Source: Atopostipes sp043425375 (lineage in GTDB: Bacteria; Bacillota; Bacilli; Lactobacillales; Carnobacteriaceae_A). From it: 47,543 nt of DNA. Location of the stretch: assembly GCA_043425375.1 (NCBI GenBank), contig JBHWQC010000049.1, forward strand, positions 1 through 47,543, read 5' to 3'. Below are positions 7,727-16,043 of this stretch, one piece after another. The position numbers and the translations under genes are program-made. How positions within the stretch are numbered: position 1 is the first letter of the stretch; each line of letters starts with the position of its first letter. The notes beneath the pieces are model-generated. The model made no database searches, was not told the DNA's origin, and saw nothing but the letters and a program-made list of their open reading frames with translations.

Positions 7727-8947
7727 TTAATAAAGCTTTTCCACCCGCCTCGGTGCGTACAAGTGACTAAAGCCATACGCAAACACAAAGCCGACTGGCA
7801 GGAGAATCAAACCAGTTAGTCCCAGCTGGAAACTGCTTGCTAGCCCAAGTATAATCGTCACAAAAACTAAGACTTGAAAAATCAATTGATACACCGCTTC
7901 TTCTTTTTCGGCTTGAGAAACGGGATAAATTTTAAACTGCGGCACCCGCTCCATTTCACTGACCAAAGAAATCAATTGAAAGCCAAGCATGTATAAAAAG
8001 AGCCCAAGTAAGAGACTTGAAAGGATCCATGAACCCGTCACCGCCAACAATAGCGCCCCTACTATCGTCACGCGTATCACCAACATGCTGTAATCTGAAT
8101 TTCGGGCAGTTGTTCGCAAGAGATAATAGTACGGAGCAGTCGGCTTTCGTGCCGAAAGCCAATCAAGGACTGAATCAAGCCACGGCAAGCGTTTAATATT
8201 TGTTTCAATATTGGGAACTGTCGCAAAGAGACCAATAAACCGGTACACCCGCTGCAGCCGCTTCCCCTCTGCCTCAATCATTGCCGGCCAATTAAAGAGT
8301 GGTAAGGAAAACCATTTATCCGTAAAAAAGAAATAACCTACCCCCGCAGCCAGTACAAAAACAAGCAAGCTCGGGCCAACGCGATTGAAAAACAACAGCG
8401 CTAGAATAAGGACTAGTTTAAGCGCTAAGATACCCCATCGTGCTTTTAAAAGTGGCTCTTTTTTTTGTTCAAAAAACGGCAAAATCTTTACAAATAGATT
8501 CAACGCTTTTAGACTAGCTAAAGCCAAAAAAATAAAAAACAAGTCACGTATTGGCGCATTCAACGTCGCCACAAAGATAGGCCAAGTCACCACTACAACA
8601 AGGGCTACCGAGAAAAGGGACAAAAGAAAGCTTTGTGCGGTTCTTTTTTTGAAAATCTGTTTAAAGGCCATTTCTTTTGGCAAGAGAAAAATTTGATCGG
8701 CCGGTTCTAAAAGTAAATTCACCGAACCTGTCGACACTACTAAATAATAAAGAAAAGCGACCAGGACTCTAGGCGTCAAAGCCCCCAAAGCCACAGTTTC
8801 TAAATAGTGCGAGTAGACATAGCCGCCTGCGCCAAAGAGCAGCAGTAAAATTAAGACAAAATGATCATTAAAAATTAAGCGCCCATACCGCATCAATTCT
8901 TTGATGTAATTGGTTTGGCGTTTTTTAAACAGGCCATCAAGCATCAT
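7727..8947 (-). CDS. ecsB: ABC transporter permease EcsB
   Basis: A ~406-residue polytopic membrane protein, the permease half of the Ecs transporter. It has about eight to ten hydrophobic helices arranged in pairs and the N-terminal LFKKRQTNYIKELMRYGRLIFND segment typical of EcsB. I chose the ATG at 8947 (MMLDGLFKK): it overlaps the ecsA stop as ATGATGCTTGA, which suggests translational coupling; a longer frame at 8974 would overlap ecsA by 38 bases. Established: loss of Ecs in Bacillus and Staphylococcus reduces protein secretion and intramembrane proteolysis by RasP. No ecsC follows here. Confidence 0.93.
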   Translation of the reverse strand: MMLDGLFKKRQTNYIKELMRYGRLIFNDHFVLILLLLFGAGGYVYSHYLETVALGALTPRVLVAFLYYLVVSTGSVNLLLEPADQIFLLPKEMAFKQIFKKRTAQSFLLSLFSVALVVVVTWPIFVATLNAPIRDLFFIFLALASLKALNLFVKILPFFEQKKEPLLKARWGILALKLVLILALLFFNRVGPSLLVFVLAAGVGYFFFTDKWFSLPLFNWPAMIEAEGKRLQRVYRFIGLFATVPNIETNIKRLPWLDSVLDWLSARKPTAPYYYLLRTTARNSDYSMLVIRVTIVGALLLAVTGSWILSSLLLGLFLYMLGFQLISLVSEMERVPQFKIYPVSQAEKEEAVYQLIFQVLVFVTIILGLASSFQLGLTGLILLPVGFVFAYGFSHLYAPRRVEKLY

Positions 8948-9683
8948 TGCGAAAGCCTTCTTCCCGTGCGACATACCGATAGATTTGTTCTAAATCCGCA
9001 TCTGGCAAATTGAACGCTTCTGCCAGTTCAGCCGTCGTCCCCTTGGCAAAAATTTCTCCATTATGGATAATCACAAAGGAATCACAAATATTCTCCGCAT
9101 TCTGCAACACATGGGTGCTCATTAAAATCGAGTTGCCTTTGGCTTTACGCTCAAGTAAGAGCTGTTCAAAATCCCAAATGGCAATCGGATCCAGTCCAAT
9201 AAACGGCTCATCAACGACCATTAAATCTGGATCCGTCACTAAGGCACTGGTAATCATCACTTTTTGCCGCATTCCTTTTGAGAAATCTTGCGGAAACCAA
9301 TTGAGTCGTTTATCTAAACGAAACAATGCCAGCAGGGCCTCCGCCCGCTCCATCACAGTGGCAAACGGAATATCATAAGCCATTGCTGTCATTTCCAGAT
9401 GCTCTTTTAAGGTTAAACTGCGGTAAACCATTGGTGTTTCTGGGATAAAAGAGAGTTTTTTCCGGTAGGCAATCGGCTCTTCTTTGAGCGTCAACCCGTC
9501 GACTTCAATTTTACCGGAGAAGGGTTCCATTAAGCCCATAATATGCTTGATTGTCGTACTTTTTCCTGCCCCATTTAAACCAATTAAGCCTACGATTTCA
9601 CCATCGCCGACTTCAAAGGAAAGGTCTTGAATCACAGGGTGTCTTGTATAGCCGCCCGTTAAATTGGCCACTTTTAACGTCAT
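8937..9683 (-). CDS. ecsA: ABC transporter ATP-binding protein EcsA
   Basis: A 248-residue ATPase with Walker A GLNGAGKST, Q-loop region FIPETPMVY, signature FSKGMRQKV, Walker B LMVVDEPFIGLDP and switch His in MSTHVLQNAE. It is the nucleotide-binding partner of EcsB, encoded directly downstream. A promoter (9742-9770) lies ~60 bases upstream. The hit gene lies about 1.9 kb away on the other strand, as in Bacillus, although two hydrolase genes have come in between. Confidence 0.96.
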   Translation of the reverse strand: MTLKVANLTGGYTRHPVIQDLSFEVGDGEIVGLIGLNGAGKSTTIKHIMGLMEPFSGKIEVDGLTLKEEPIAYRKKLSFIPETPMVYRSLTLKEHLEMTAMAYDIPFATVMERAEALLALFRLDKRLNWFPQDFSKGMRQKVMITSALVTDPDLMVVDEPFIGLDPIAIWDFEQLLLERKAKGNSILMSTHVLQNAENICDSFVIIHNGEIFAKGTTAELAEAFNLPDADLEQIYRYVAREEGFRNDA

Positions 9684-9741
9684 TGTCTGTCTCCTCTTTT
9701 CGTTCTACTACATTGGTACCTTTACATACCATAAGACCTTT

Positions 9742-9770
9742 ATCATACAACAAGCCGCATGATTTCTCAA
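9742..9770 (-). promoter_or_regulatory. Promoter of ecsAB
   Basis: Minus strand TTGAGA, 17 bases, TATGAT; predicted start near 9735, ~50 bases from ecsA. Confidence 0.65.
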
Positions 9771-9830
9771 ATCAAATTCCAGACATTAGAGACACCCTGA
9801 ACACGAATCGTAAAACAGTGTGTGTTGCGT

Positions 9831-10691
9831 TTACTTGTCGTTCTTTTTATCGACGTATCGGCCTTGATTGGGCACAGCTATTTCATTCCAATGTTCAACC
9901 AGTTTGGTGAGTCCTTTTTGCAGCACTTCGCCTGAGACGGGTTGGCCATGTCCAGCTACTACCGTTTGAGGCTTCAAATCATACAACGTGCGGACCGATT
10001 CTTCTGCTTTTTTCCAATCGGGCGTGAGGTATCGGGGCGGACCGGAAATTTCCACTTGTTGCGTCGCTACTTGGTACAGATTTTCTTGTTTCGTCGTCAC
10101 AAAAGCATCGGCTGAAAACAATAAACCATCTGCTTTTCGAAACAGCGCGACTTGACCGATGGTGTGACCTGGAACGTGGATCCACTCAAAATCGGGCAGT
10201 TCAGGCACCGTGCCATATGCCGGCAAAGGCTGCAGATGTGCTGAAATGTCGATAGGATCCGTTGGAAATACAGGCGACAGTTTAGCCACCAAGCCTCCTT
10301 CAACGGTCATATCCGGTTTCGGATACGACTTGTCGCCGGTTAAATAAGGAAACTCGACCGGATGGCCATAAACAGGGGTGTTCCATTCTTCAATCAACTC
10401 AATCACGCCTCCTACATGGTCGAAATGGCCATGGGTGAGAAGGATAGCTTTTGCTTTTGCCTGTTGGCCAAAACGTTCTTTGGCCGCTTGAATAATCACC
10501 TCTGCTCGTTTGGGCATACCTGTGTCAATCAGCACGAAGTCGGGCTGATTCGGCTCCCCCACAAATATCACATTGGCAATTTGGTCGGTAAAGGCATACA
10601 CATCGGGACGAACTTCCACCCCTTGGCCCGATTTGGTGCTGTAGACAGGTAATTTTTTGTAATCTTTTCCGTAATGCATCTTTTGGGTCAT
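9831..10691 (-). CDS. Metallo-beta-lactamase-fold hydrolase
   Basis: The ~286-residue cytoplasmic protein has the zinc motif THGHFDHVGG (H-x-H-x-D-H), the later ligand His in HVPGHTIGQVALF, a downstream Asp in LFSADAF, and a final His in VVAGHGQPVSG. These are the positions of the MBL-fold hydrolase superfamily (glyoxalase II, lactonase and related). The substrate cannot be inferred. I placed the start at the ATG of MTQKMHYG because AAAGGAG lies 12 bases upstream; a longer frame begins at 10730. It is divergent from the HD-domain gene, with 137 bases between the start codons. Confidence 0.85.
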   Translation of the reverse strand: MTQKMHYGKDYKKLPVYSTKSGQGVEVRPDVYAFTDQIANVIFVGEPNQPDFVLIDTGMPKRAEVIIQAAKERFGQQAKAKAILLTHGHFDHVGGVIELIEEWNTPVYGHPVEFPYLTGDKSYPKPDMTVEGGLVAKLSPVFPTDPIDISAHLQPLPAYGTVPELPDFEWIHVPGHTIGQVALFRKADGLLFSADAFVTTKQENLYQVATQQVEISGPPRYLTPDWKKAEESVRTLYDLKPQTVVAGHGQPVSGEVLQKGLTKLVEHWNEIAVPNQGRYVDKKNDK

Positions 10692-10828
10692 TTGACACGC
10701 ACACTCCTTTGGCAATTTTGTTGTATTCATTTTATCGAAAACTTAGCATCCTTTGAAAGGAATTGTTTCTCTTTTTTTGTCAGCGGCTGTGTTATACTAT
10801 TTCAAAGATATAAAAAGGAGGACTTTTA

Positions 10829-11461
10829 GTGGACTTAGCAGCCATTAAAACATTTGTAGAAACCATTTTACAAAAAGACCAAACGGGACACGATTGGCAG
10901 CACGCTTTACGCGTGGAAGAAAATGCCCGAAAAATTGTGCCGCCGGACTTAGACGTGGCCAAGATAGAAATCATTCGCGCCGCTTGTTGGCTGCACGATA
11001 CAATTGACGAGAAGCTAGCAGCTGAAAATCGGCAGTCACCCGCGCAGATAGAGCGGCTGCTTTTAGCACACAAAGCTTCCAAAGCCCAGGCAGCTGAAAT
11101 TTTAGAAATCATTCAGCATTTATCGTATGCAAAAAATCTAGTAGAGAAAAAGGAATTGAGTCTTGCGGGACAAATTGTCCAAGATGCGGACCGTCTGGAT
11201 GCGATGGGAGCGATTGGCATTGCCCGAGCTTTTTATTATGGCGGCAGTCAGGGCCAACCTTTATATACAGAGGACAACCCGCGCTCGCCTGAGGAGTTGA
11301 CGGCGGAAAATTACCGCCAAGGAACGAGTGTGGTGAATCATTTTTACGAAAAATTGCTGTTACTCGAGAAGCAGATGAATACTGAGGGCGGAAAATTTGA
11401 AGCCAAAAAGCGCACGCAGTTCATGGTGGATTTCTTAAAGCAGCTTGCGCGTGAAATTTAA
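10829..11461 (+). CDS. HD-domain hydrolase (YpgQ-like)
   Basis: A 210-residue HD-superfamily phosphohydrolase. Metal-binding positions: H in GHDWQHALRV, HD in CWLHDTID, and Asp in VQDADRLDAMGA. The motif IARAFYYGG is typical of the YpgQ/YedJ group. Related proteins have been reported to hydrolyse nucleotides, but I do not assign a substrate. It starts with GTG after a strong AAGGAGG site. A TATACT -10 element lies at 10793-10798 with a poor -35. It is followed by hit after 84 bases, with a separate promoter between them. Confidence 0.85.
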   Translation: MDLAAIKTFVETILQKDQTGHDWQHALRVEENARKIVPPDLDVAKIEIIRAACWLHDTIDEKLAAENRQSPAQIERLLLAHKASKAQAAEILEIIQHLSYAKNLVEKKELSLAGQIVQDADRLDAMGAIGIARAFYYGGSQGQPLYTEDNPRSPEELTAENYRQGTSVVNHFYEKLLLLEKQMNTEGGKFEAKKRTQFMVDFLKQLAREI

Positions 11462-11482
11462 TGGCGATTGAATGGCAATTCT

Positions 11483-11511
11483 TTCATTTTAAAAAGGCTT
11501 CGTGCTAAAAT
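11483..11511 (+). promoter_or_regulatory. Promoter of hit
   Basis: TTCATT, 17 bases, extended -10 TGC-TAAAAT, 35 bases before the hit start codon. Confidence 0.55.
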
Positions 11512-11545
11512 AAAGGTAACTTACTTATAGAAAGAGGCCGGTAAC

Positions 11546-11977
11546 ATGTCAGATTGCATTTTTTGTATGATTCGTGACGGCGATATTCCTAGTCGCAAGG
11601 TGTATGAGGATGCGCATGTGTTTGCGATTCTAGACACCTCCCAAGTGACGCCTGGGCATACGCTACTGATTCCAAAAAAACATATTCGAAATCTTTTTGA
11701 TTACGATGAAGAATTGGCCAGACAGGTATTTGCGGCCGTTCCCAAAGTGGCGCGTGCCTTAAGGGATTTTGATTCGGATGTGAAAGGGTTAAACCTTTTA
11801 GTCAACAATGAAGAAGTCGCTTCGCAAACGGTTTTTCACAGTCATATTCATTTATTGCCGCGTTACTCAGATGATGATGATTTTGGCTTAAAGTGGGCGC
11901 ACAATGAAGAGAAATACTCAGATGATGAATTGGACACTATACAAAACAATATTGTAAACGAAGTGGAGGAATCTTAA
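11546..11977 (+). CDS. hit: HIT family nucleotide-binding hydrolase
   Basis: A 143-residue histidine-triad protein with CIFCMIRDGDIPSRKVYED at the N-terminus and the triad HSHIHLLPR (H-x-H-x-H) near residue 110. HIT proteins hydrolyse nucleotide phosphoramidates or related AMP derivatives in the cytosol. The start follows an AAGAGGCC site. The next gene begins at the base directly after its stop codon, so the pair is translationally coupled, matching the hit-yhaH pair of Bacillus next to ecs. Confidence 0.95.
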   Translation: MSDCIFCMIRDGDIPSRKVYEDAHVFAILDTSQVTPGHTLLIPKKHIRNLFDYDEELARQVFAAVPKVARALRDFDSDVKGLNLLVNNEEVASQTVFHSHIHLLPRYSDDDDFGLKWAHNEEKYSDDELDTIQNNIVNEVEES

Positions 11978-12382
11978 ATGTTTGGTTTTATGCTAACTGC
12001 GTCAATTGGTGCCGTTTTAAGTGGATCGTACGTATTGCTTCGGACACCTCGGACAGGTAAAGAGAATCGGGAGTTTGTCAAAGAATATTACCACGCAACA
12101 AAAGGCAATGTCGAAAATGTCCAGGATAAATTTTCAACGGTTCAAGCATCGGTGAACAACTTGAAAGTGGAAGTGGCCAAATTGCAAACGGGTCCCTTAC
12201 CTGAAATAATGCACCTTGCGGATGATTTTAAAACAGAAGCTCAAGTGTATTCGCGTCGAATCAATGACGGCGTGGATGTAATTAAGCAAGAAGTTGAAAC
12301 TATGCAAAACCGTATCGAACGAAAGACTGATGATTTACCGGTTGAGCAAATCACACAAGATACAAATTCTGAAAATGAGTAA
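11978..12382 (+). CDS. yhaH: YtxH/YhaH-like membrane-anchored helical protein
   Basis: The 134-residue protein opens with a short glycine/alanine-rich hydrophobic segment (about residues 3-21), then a TPRTGKENRE motif characteristic of YtxH-type proteins, then a long amphipathic helical region that may form a coiled coil. Function unknown; relatives in Bacillus include stress-induced proteins. The ATG abuts the hit stop codon, with GGAGG inside the end of hit. It is the last gene before a terminator and hairpin array 2. Naming follows synteny with hit and ecs. Confidence 0.8.
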   Translation: MFGFMLTASIGAVLSGSYVLLRTPRTGKENREFVKEYYHATKGNVENVQDKFSTVQASVNNLKVEVAKLQTGPLPEIMHLADDFKTEAQVYSRRINDGVDVIKQEVETMQNRIERKTDDLPVEQITQDTNSENE

Positions 12383-12397
12383 ATCTTTTTCCAATAC

Positions 12398-12440
12398 AAA
12401 GGCTAGAAAATTCATCGAAACGGATTTTCTAGCCTTTTTT
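12398..12440 (+). terminator. Terminator of the hit operon
   Basis: AAAGGCTAGAAAAT pairs perfectly with ATTTTCTAGCCTTT, followed by a T run. Confidence 0.95.
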
Positions 12441-12469
12441 GTTTGGTTCAAGACTCATTTTTACTTTTA

Positions 12470-12589
12470 CTCCACTATAATTTATTGATAGCGTAGTTAA
12501 ACCTTCTAGCTACGCTGTAATTTATTTATGGCAAAGCTAAATCTTCTAACTACGCTATAATTTATTTATGGCGAAGTTACGCTCCCCCA
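12470..12589. repeat. Array 2: three 40-bp hairpin units
   Basis: Units begin at 12470, 12510 and 12550, exactly 40 bases apart. Each can form a stem of the type AACTACGCTATAA ... TTTATGGCGWAGTT; the third unit pairs at about eleven of thirteen positions including a G-T pair. Linkers are AAACCTTCTAGCT and AAATCTTCTAACT, sharing the CTTCTARCT core with array 4. The third unit's linker decays into C-rich sequence. It lies between the hit-operon terminator and the terminator of the convergent membrane-protein gene. Confidence 0.85.
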
Positions 12590-12596
12590 TTTTGAC

Positions 12597-12642
12597 AAAA
12601 AAAGAAACCTCTCTTTCCAATCCAATGGAAAGCCGAGGTTTC
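12597..12642 (-). terminator. Terminator of the coil-containing membrane protein gene
   Basis: GAAACCTC / GAGGTTTC outer stem and CTTTCC / GGAAAG inner stem, with a seven-T run on the minus strand. Confidence 0.9.
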
Positions 12643-12663
12643 GGTTTCTTTATTCAACTATTT

Positions 12664-13704
12664 TTATACGCGTTGTTCACGTGGCGAGTCTTTGGTTAGG
12701 TTTGAACCGAATAGTCCGCCTAAAGCTGAAACAACGGCCATGATGACGTGTGCTAAGAATAGTCCAGCCAATGTCCATGCGCTCGTCGTTGTCGCTTGAT
12801 CCGCTGTTTGTTGCAGGGATTGAACGGCTTGATCAATTTCTGTTCGTAATTGGTCAATGCCATTTTGTGCACTGCTAATTGCATCTTGCGCTGTTTGTTG
12901 GGTTTGTTCAACCGCTGCAATGGCATTTTGTGTCGCTTCTTCTGCCTCTGGTCCTGTTAAATCAGTGTTTTGTTCAACCGAATTTGAAATGGCTTCTTCA
13001 TCCACTGCTTGCCCAACATCTTCGACTCGGGTACTCAATTGGTCGCCTAAATCATTAATGATTTGATCGGCATTTTCTGGATTAACAATCACTTCTTGTC
13101 CAGCTTCTTGAATATCAGTCGTTGCACCATCTAAATGACTTTGGATGTATTCAGGTTGCAACTCTTCAATGCCTGTGCCTTCTAAAATGTCACGCGTTTG
13201 TTGTTCGACTTCTTCTTGCTCAACATTGACGTTGTCCGTCAGCGTATTAAAGCCTTCTGATACAACCGTTGTGGCTGCATCCGCGCCTGTGCCAATCGCA
13301 CTTCCTGCTACATTGGCCGCGCCACTAATCGCTGAGCCAGCCATGGATAAGAGCGAAGTTAAAATCATACCGATAAAAATCACTAAAACAACCATGTTCG
13401 CTGCCCAAGTGACAAAACCATGAAGCAAACCAATACGTCTAGCGGCAACCCCTGACACAAAACCTGCGCCAAAGAATGATAGTAGTGCAGTTAAGATCGT
13501 CCATAAAATGGCCGTTGTCCCTAGTCCGCTGAATGGATTGCCTGACATAAAGTCAATGACACCAAAGCCAATTGCTGATCCAAGCGTTGAAAACACAATA
13601 AATAGGGCTAAGAAAGTCACCACCCCAGCAAATATTGCACCCCACGACAAGTTGTACCCTGCTTCTCTTTCACCTAAAAAATGTTCCCTAAATCTTTCTT
13701 TCAT
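12664..13704 (-). CDS. Four-helix membrane protein with extracytoplasmic coil
   Basis: I do not recognise a named family. The 346-residue protein has three N-terminal membrane helices (about residues 20-42, 61-83, 96-125), the first rich in glycine (SWGAIFAGVV...GSAIGFG). A Gly/Ala zipper-like stretch follows. Residues ~150-305 are acidic, Q- and E-rich and mostly helical, with regularly spaced Q/A/I that look like a coiled coil. A fourth helix (about 308-330) and a short basic tail end the protein. With three helices before it, the coil should lie outside the membrane. The start follows CGAGGAGG. It has its own terminator and lies downstream of prsA, so envelope function is plausible but unproven. 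Confidence 0.83.
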   Translation of the reverse strand: MKERFREHFLGEREAGYNLSWGAIFAGVVTFLALFIVFSTLGSAIGFGVIDFMSGNPFSGLGTTAILWTILTALLSFFGAGFVSGVAARRIGLLHGFVTWAANMVVLVIFIGMILTSLLSMAGSAISGAANVAGSAIGTGADAATTVVSEGFNTLTDNVNVEQEEVEQQTRDILEGTGIEELQPEYIQSHLDGATTDIQEAGQEVIVNPENADQIINDLGDQLSTRVEDVGQAVDEEAISNSVEQNTDLTGPEAEEATQNAIAAVEQTQQTAQDAISSAQNGIDQLRTEIDQAVQSLQQTADQATTTSAWTLAGLFLAHVIMAVVSALGGLFGSNLTKDSPREQRV

Positions 13705-13835
13705 TCTAATCGTCCTCCTCGATTAATACCCTAACAAGTCTACTCATTTTTTTCTACCAAAACGCCTTATTTTTTTCAGCTTCGCGAATGGAAGCTTAAA
13801 ATAGGCAAGCAGACGCAAGCTTATTCAGTAAAAAC

Positions 13836-13883
13836 AAAAAAGAGAAAGACCCCCGCCTAAAAATGTGGCTTGGGTCTTTCTCT
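13836..13883 (-). terminator. prsA terminator
   Basis: AGAGAAAGACCC pairs with GGGTCTTTCTCT, followed on the minus strand by a T-rich run. Confidence 0.92.
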
Positions 13884-13897
13884 TAAGAATGAAAAGC

Positions 13898-14929
13898 TTA
13901 TTGGTCGGCATCTTCCGCAGGTTCTTCTTCTGCTTTTGGCGCTTCTTCAGTTGTCTCTTCTTCCGCTCCGGCGTCTTCAGCCGATTCGTCTGTTTCTTCC
14001 ACACCTTCAGTATCTTCCGTCTCCGACTCAATTGGGACTTCATCTTGAGGCATGTAAGCGGCCATTGCACCTGCTAAGTCTTCATCCGATATTTGTACAT
14101 TTGCTTCTTCTGCAAGTTCTGTGACCATTTTAGCCATAAATTGCTGATCGTTCATATAGTCTTCCAGCAAACCACGCTCAATCGCATCGCGTTGATCCTC
14201 AAGTGAGGCATATTCTTCTTCAGGCGCTAACCGACGAATAACATGGTAGCCATGCTCACTTTCAACCGGTTCTGAAGTTGTCTCGTCCACTTCTAATTCT
14301 TGCACAGCTTGTTCAAATTCTGGCACCATTTCACCTGTACCAAACGTATACGTTCCTTCAGTTTCCAAGCTGCCCGGGTCTTGCGAATATTCTGTGACAA
14401 GCTCGCCAAAGTCTGCGCCTTCTTCCAACTGGGTAATGACTTCATTGGCTGTCTCTTCATCTTCTACCAAAATATGTTGTGCTGTCATTGGACGACCGTC
14501 TTCATACGCTTGTTCGATTTCTTCTTCGGTAATCTCTACCCGGTCCGCAATCGCTGCACGGAATAGCTGCGTTAAACGAATATTGTCTTTGACAAATTGG
14601 ATATCCATTCCTTGCATTTCAAGCAATTCTTCGTATTCTTCAACGGTTCCTCCGACCATTTCGGCCGATTCTTCAAGCTCTGCATCGACGGTTTCTTCTG
14701 TTACTTGGTCGCCATATAAATGGTCAAAAACGTCTTGTAACAGCATCTTTTGAAGAACTGTTTCGCCAACAGTCATGCCACCCTGCAGCGGTTCATTTTT
14801 CATTTCTTCGTAAAGATCTTGTTCGCGAATACGGCCCGCTTCCGTTGAAGCTACTTCCGCACCCTCGTCTGCACAGCCGGCAAGCAATAGAGCAGAGGTC
14901 GCAAACGCACTTAATAAGATTTTTTTCAT
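13898..14929 (-). CDS. prsA: Foldase lipoprotein PrsA
   Basis: A 343-residue lipoprotein. The signal peptide ends in the lipobox LLAGC, so Cys19 is predicted to be lipid-modified and the protein anchored outside the membrane. The parvulin (PpiC) prolyl-isomerase domain spans about residues 150-242 (AQHILVEDEE, DFGELVTEYSQDPGS, GYHVIRRL). The last ~55 residues are very rich in E, D and A, an unusually acidic tail. Established: PrsA helps exported proteins fold after Sec translocation, including penicillin-binding proteins. It lies next to yhaM, as in Bacillus, with a promoter and a 5' hairpin just upstream. Confidence 0.95.
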   Translation of the reverse strand: MKKILLSAFATSALLLAGCADEGAEVASTEAGRIREQDLYEEMKNEPLQGGMTVGETVLQKMLLQDVFDHLYGDQVTEETVDAELEESAEMVGGTVEEYEELLEMQGMDIQFVKDNIRLTQLFRAAIADRVEITEEEIEQAYEDGRPMTAQHILVEDEETANEVITQLEEGADFGELVTEYSQDPGSLETEGTYTFGTGEMVPEFEQAVQELEVDETTSEPVESEHGYHVIRRLAPEEEYASLEDQRDAIERGLLEDYMNDQQFMAKMVTELAEEANVQISDEDLAGAMAAYMPQDEVPIESETEDTEGVEETDESAEDAGAEEETTEEAPKAEEEPAEDADQ

Positions 14930-14974
14930 ATCTAAGATACACTTCCTACTTTTTATTCTAAGTTTCGAAAATCA

Positions 14975-14993
14975 TTCACGCGCTTTCCGTGAA
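14975..14993 (-). promoter_or_regulatory. Hairpin in the prsA 5' leader
   Basis: TTCACG (14975-14980) and CGTGAA (14988-14993) form an inverted repeat just after the predicted transcription start. It could be an operator or a transcript-stabilising hairpin. Confidence 0.4.
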
Positions 14994-15002
14994 CACTTGA
15001 AT

Positions 15003-15031
15003 AATATACCACATAAAATGGCTGATTTAAA
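15003..15031 (-). promoter_or_regulatory. Promoter of prsA
   Basis: Minus strand TTTAAA, 17 bases, extended -10 TGG-TATATT; predicted start near 14996, about 65 bases before the ATG. Confidence 0.55.
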
Positions 15032-15074
15032 TGATTCTCAAATTTTTCATATTCTTTTTAAATGGAATCCTTAC

Positions 15075-16043
15075 TTATTTGACGTCCGGATCGGTAAAGG
15101 TCGGCTTATAGAAGCGGCGGTTTTCTAGGGCCCATACTTTTCCAGTAAAGTCGCCCGGTTCCGTCTTCTCTAAAGCGTCTTCCATCATATTAATTTTCGC
15201 ATCCAACTGATCCAAGTAATGAATAATTTCGGCTTCTTTGACTTGCGGACGCACGGGTGAGCCCCATTCCAACTCGCCATGATGTGCTAAAACGACATGA
15301 CGCAACATTAAAACATCTTCCGAATCAGTCGGAATTTTCAGCTCCTCGCAAGCGGCTGTAATTTCTTGGTCAATTAAGACAATATGGCCCACCAGTTGGC
15401 CTTCCAAGGTATACTCCGTCGCTGTTGGTCCTGAAAGCTCCACAACTTTTCCAAGGTCGTGTAAAATAAGCCCGGCATATAGAAGCGAGCGATTAATATT
15501 TGGATAATAATTGACCACCGCCTGAGCCATTTCCAGCATCGATACCGTGTGATACGCCAAGCCCCCATTAAAGGCATGGTGGTTAGATTTCGCTGCCGGC
15601 GCATGGAAAAAGGCTTTATTATAGCGGGGATGATTTAAAATATGACGCACAATGCGATTCATATTAGGGTTTGTAATTTCAAAAATGACTTGGTTCAACT
15701 TCTCAATCATCTCTTCGCGTTTCAGCGGTGCCCGTTTGACAAACAATTCTGGACGATTGGGTTCACCCTCATTTGCGAGGCGGATGCGATCGATTCTTAG
15801 TTGCGGCTGGCCGTTGTATTCTTCCCGTTTGCCTTTGACATGGACGACAGCTGAAGGTTTGAACATTTCCAACTGCTTAGGGCTAACGTCCCAAATGTTG
15901 CCGGTCATCTCGCCGCTTGTGTCTTGGAAGGTAATGGTGAGGAAGGGTTTGCCGGCTTTGGTTTTACGTTCAGCCGTGCTTTTTATAAGTAAAAATAATT
16001 CCACAATTTCATCCATTTTATAATCATACAGTTTTTTATCCAT
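15075..16043 (-). CDS. yhaM: 3'-5' exoribonuclease YhaM
   Basis: A 322-residue metal-dependent 3'-5' exonuclease. The N-terminal OB-type nucleic-acid-binding domain (about residues 12-95) contains FLTITFQDTSGEMTGNIWD; the HD nuclease domain (about 155-290) has HHAFNGGLAYHTVSM and LILHDLGKVVELSG. Established: YhaM trims RNA 3' ends, and single-stranded DNA in vitro. Its start overlaps the end of yhaN by eight bases, so yhaO-yhaN-yhaM form one transcription unit. Confidence 0.96.
   Translation of the reverse strand: MDKKLYDYKMDEIVELFLLIKSTAERKTKAGKPFLTITFQDTSGEMTGNIWDVSPKQLEMFKPSAVVHVKGKREEYNGQPQLRIDRIRLANEGEPNRPELFVKRAPLKREEMIEKLNQVIFEITNPNMNRIVRHILNHPRYNKAFFHAPAAKSNHHAFNGGLAYHTVSMLEMAQAVVNYYPNINRSLLYAGLILHDLGKVVELSGPTATEYTLEGQLVGHIVLIDQEITAACEELKIPTDSEDVLMLRHVVLAHHGELEWGSPVRPQVKEAEIIHYLDQLDAKINMMEDALEKTEPGDFTGKVWALENRRFYKPTFTDPDVK

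Noticed and set aside
13705..13740. SigB-type promoter (GGGTAT) before the coil-protein gene
   Set aside because: A GGGTAT is present, but no GTTT -35 lies at 12-14 bases, and most Lactobacillales lack SigB.
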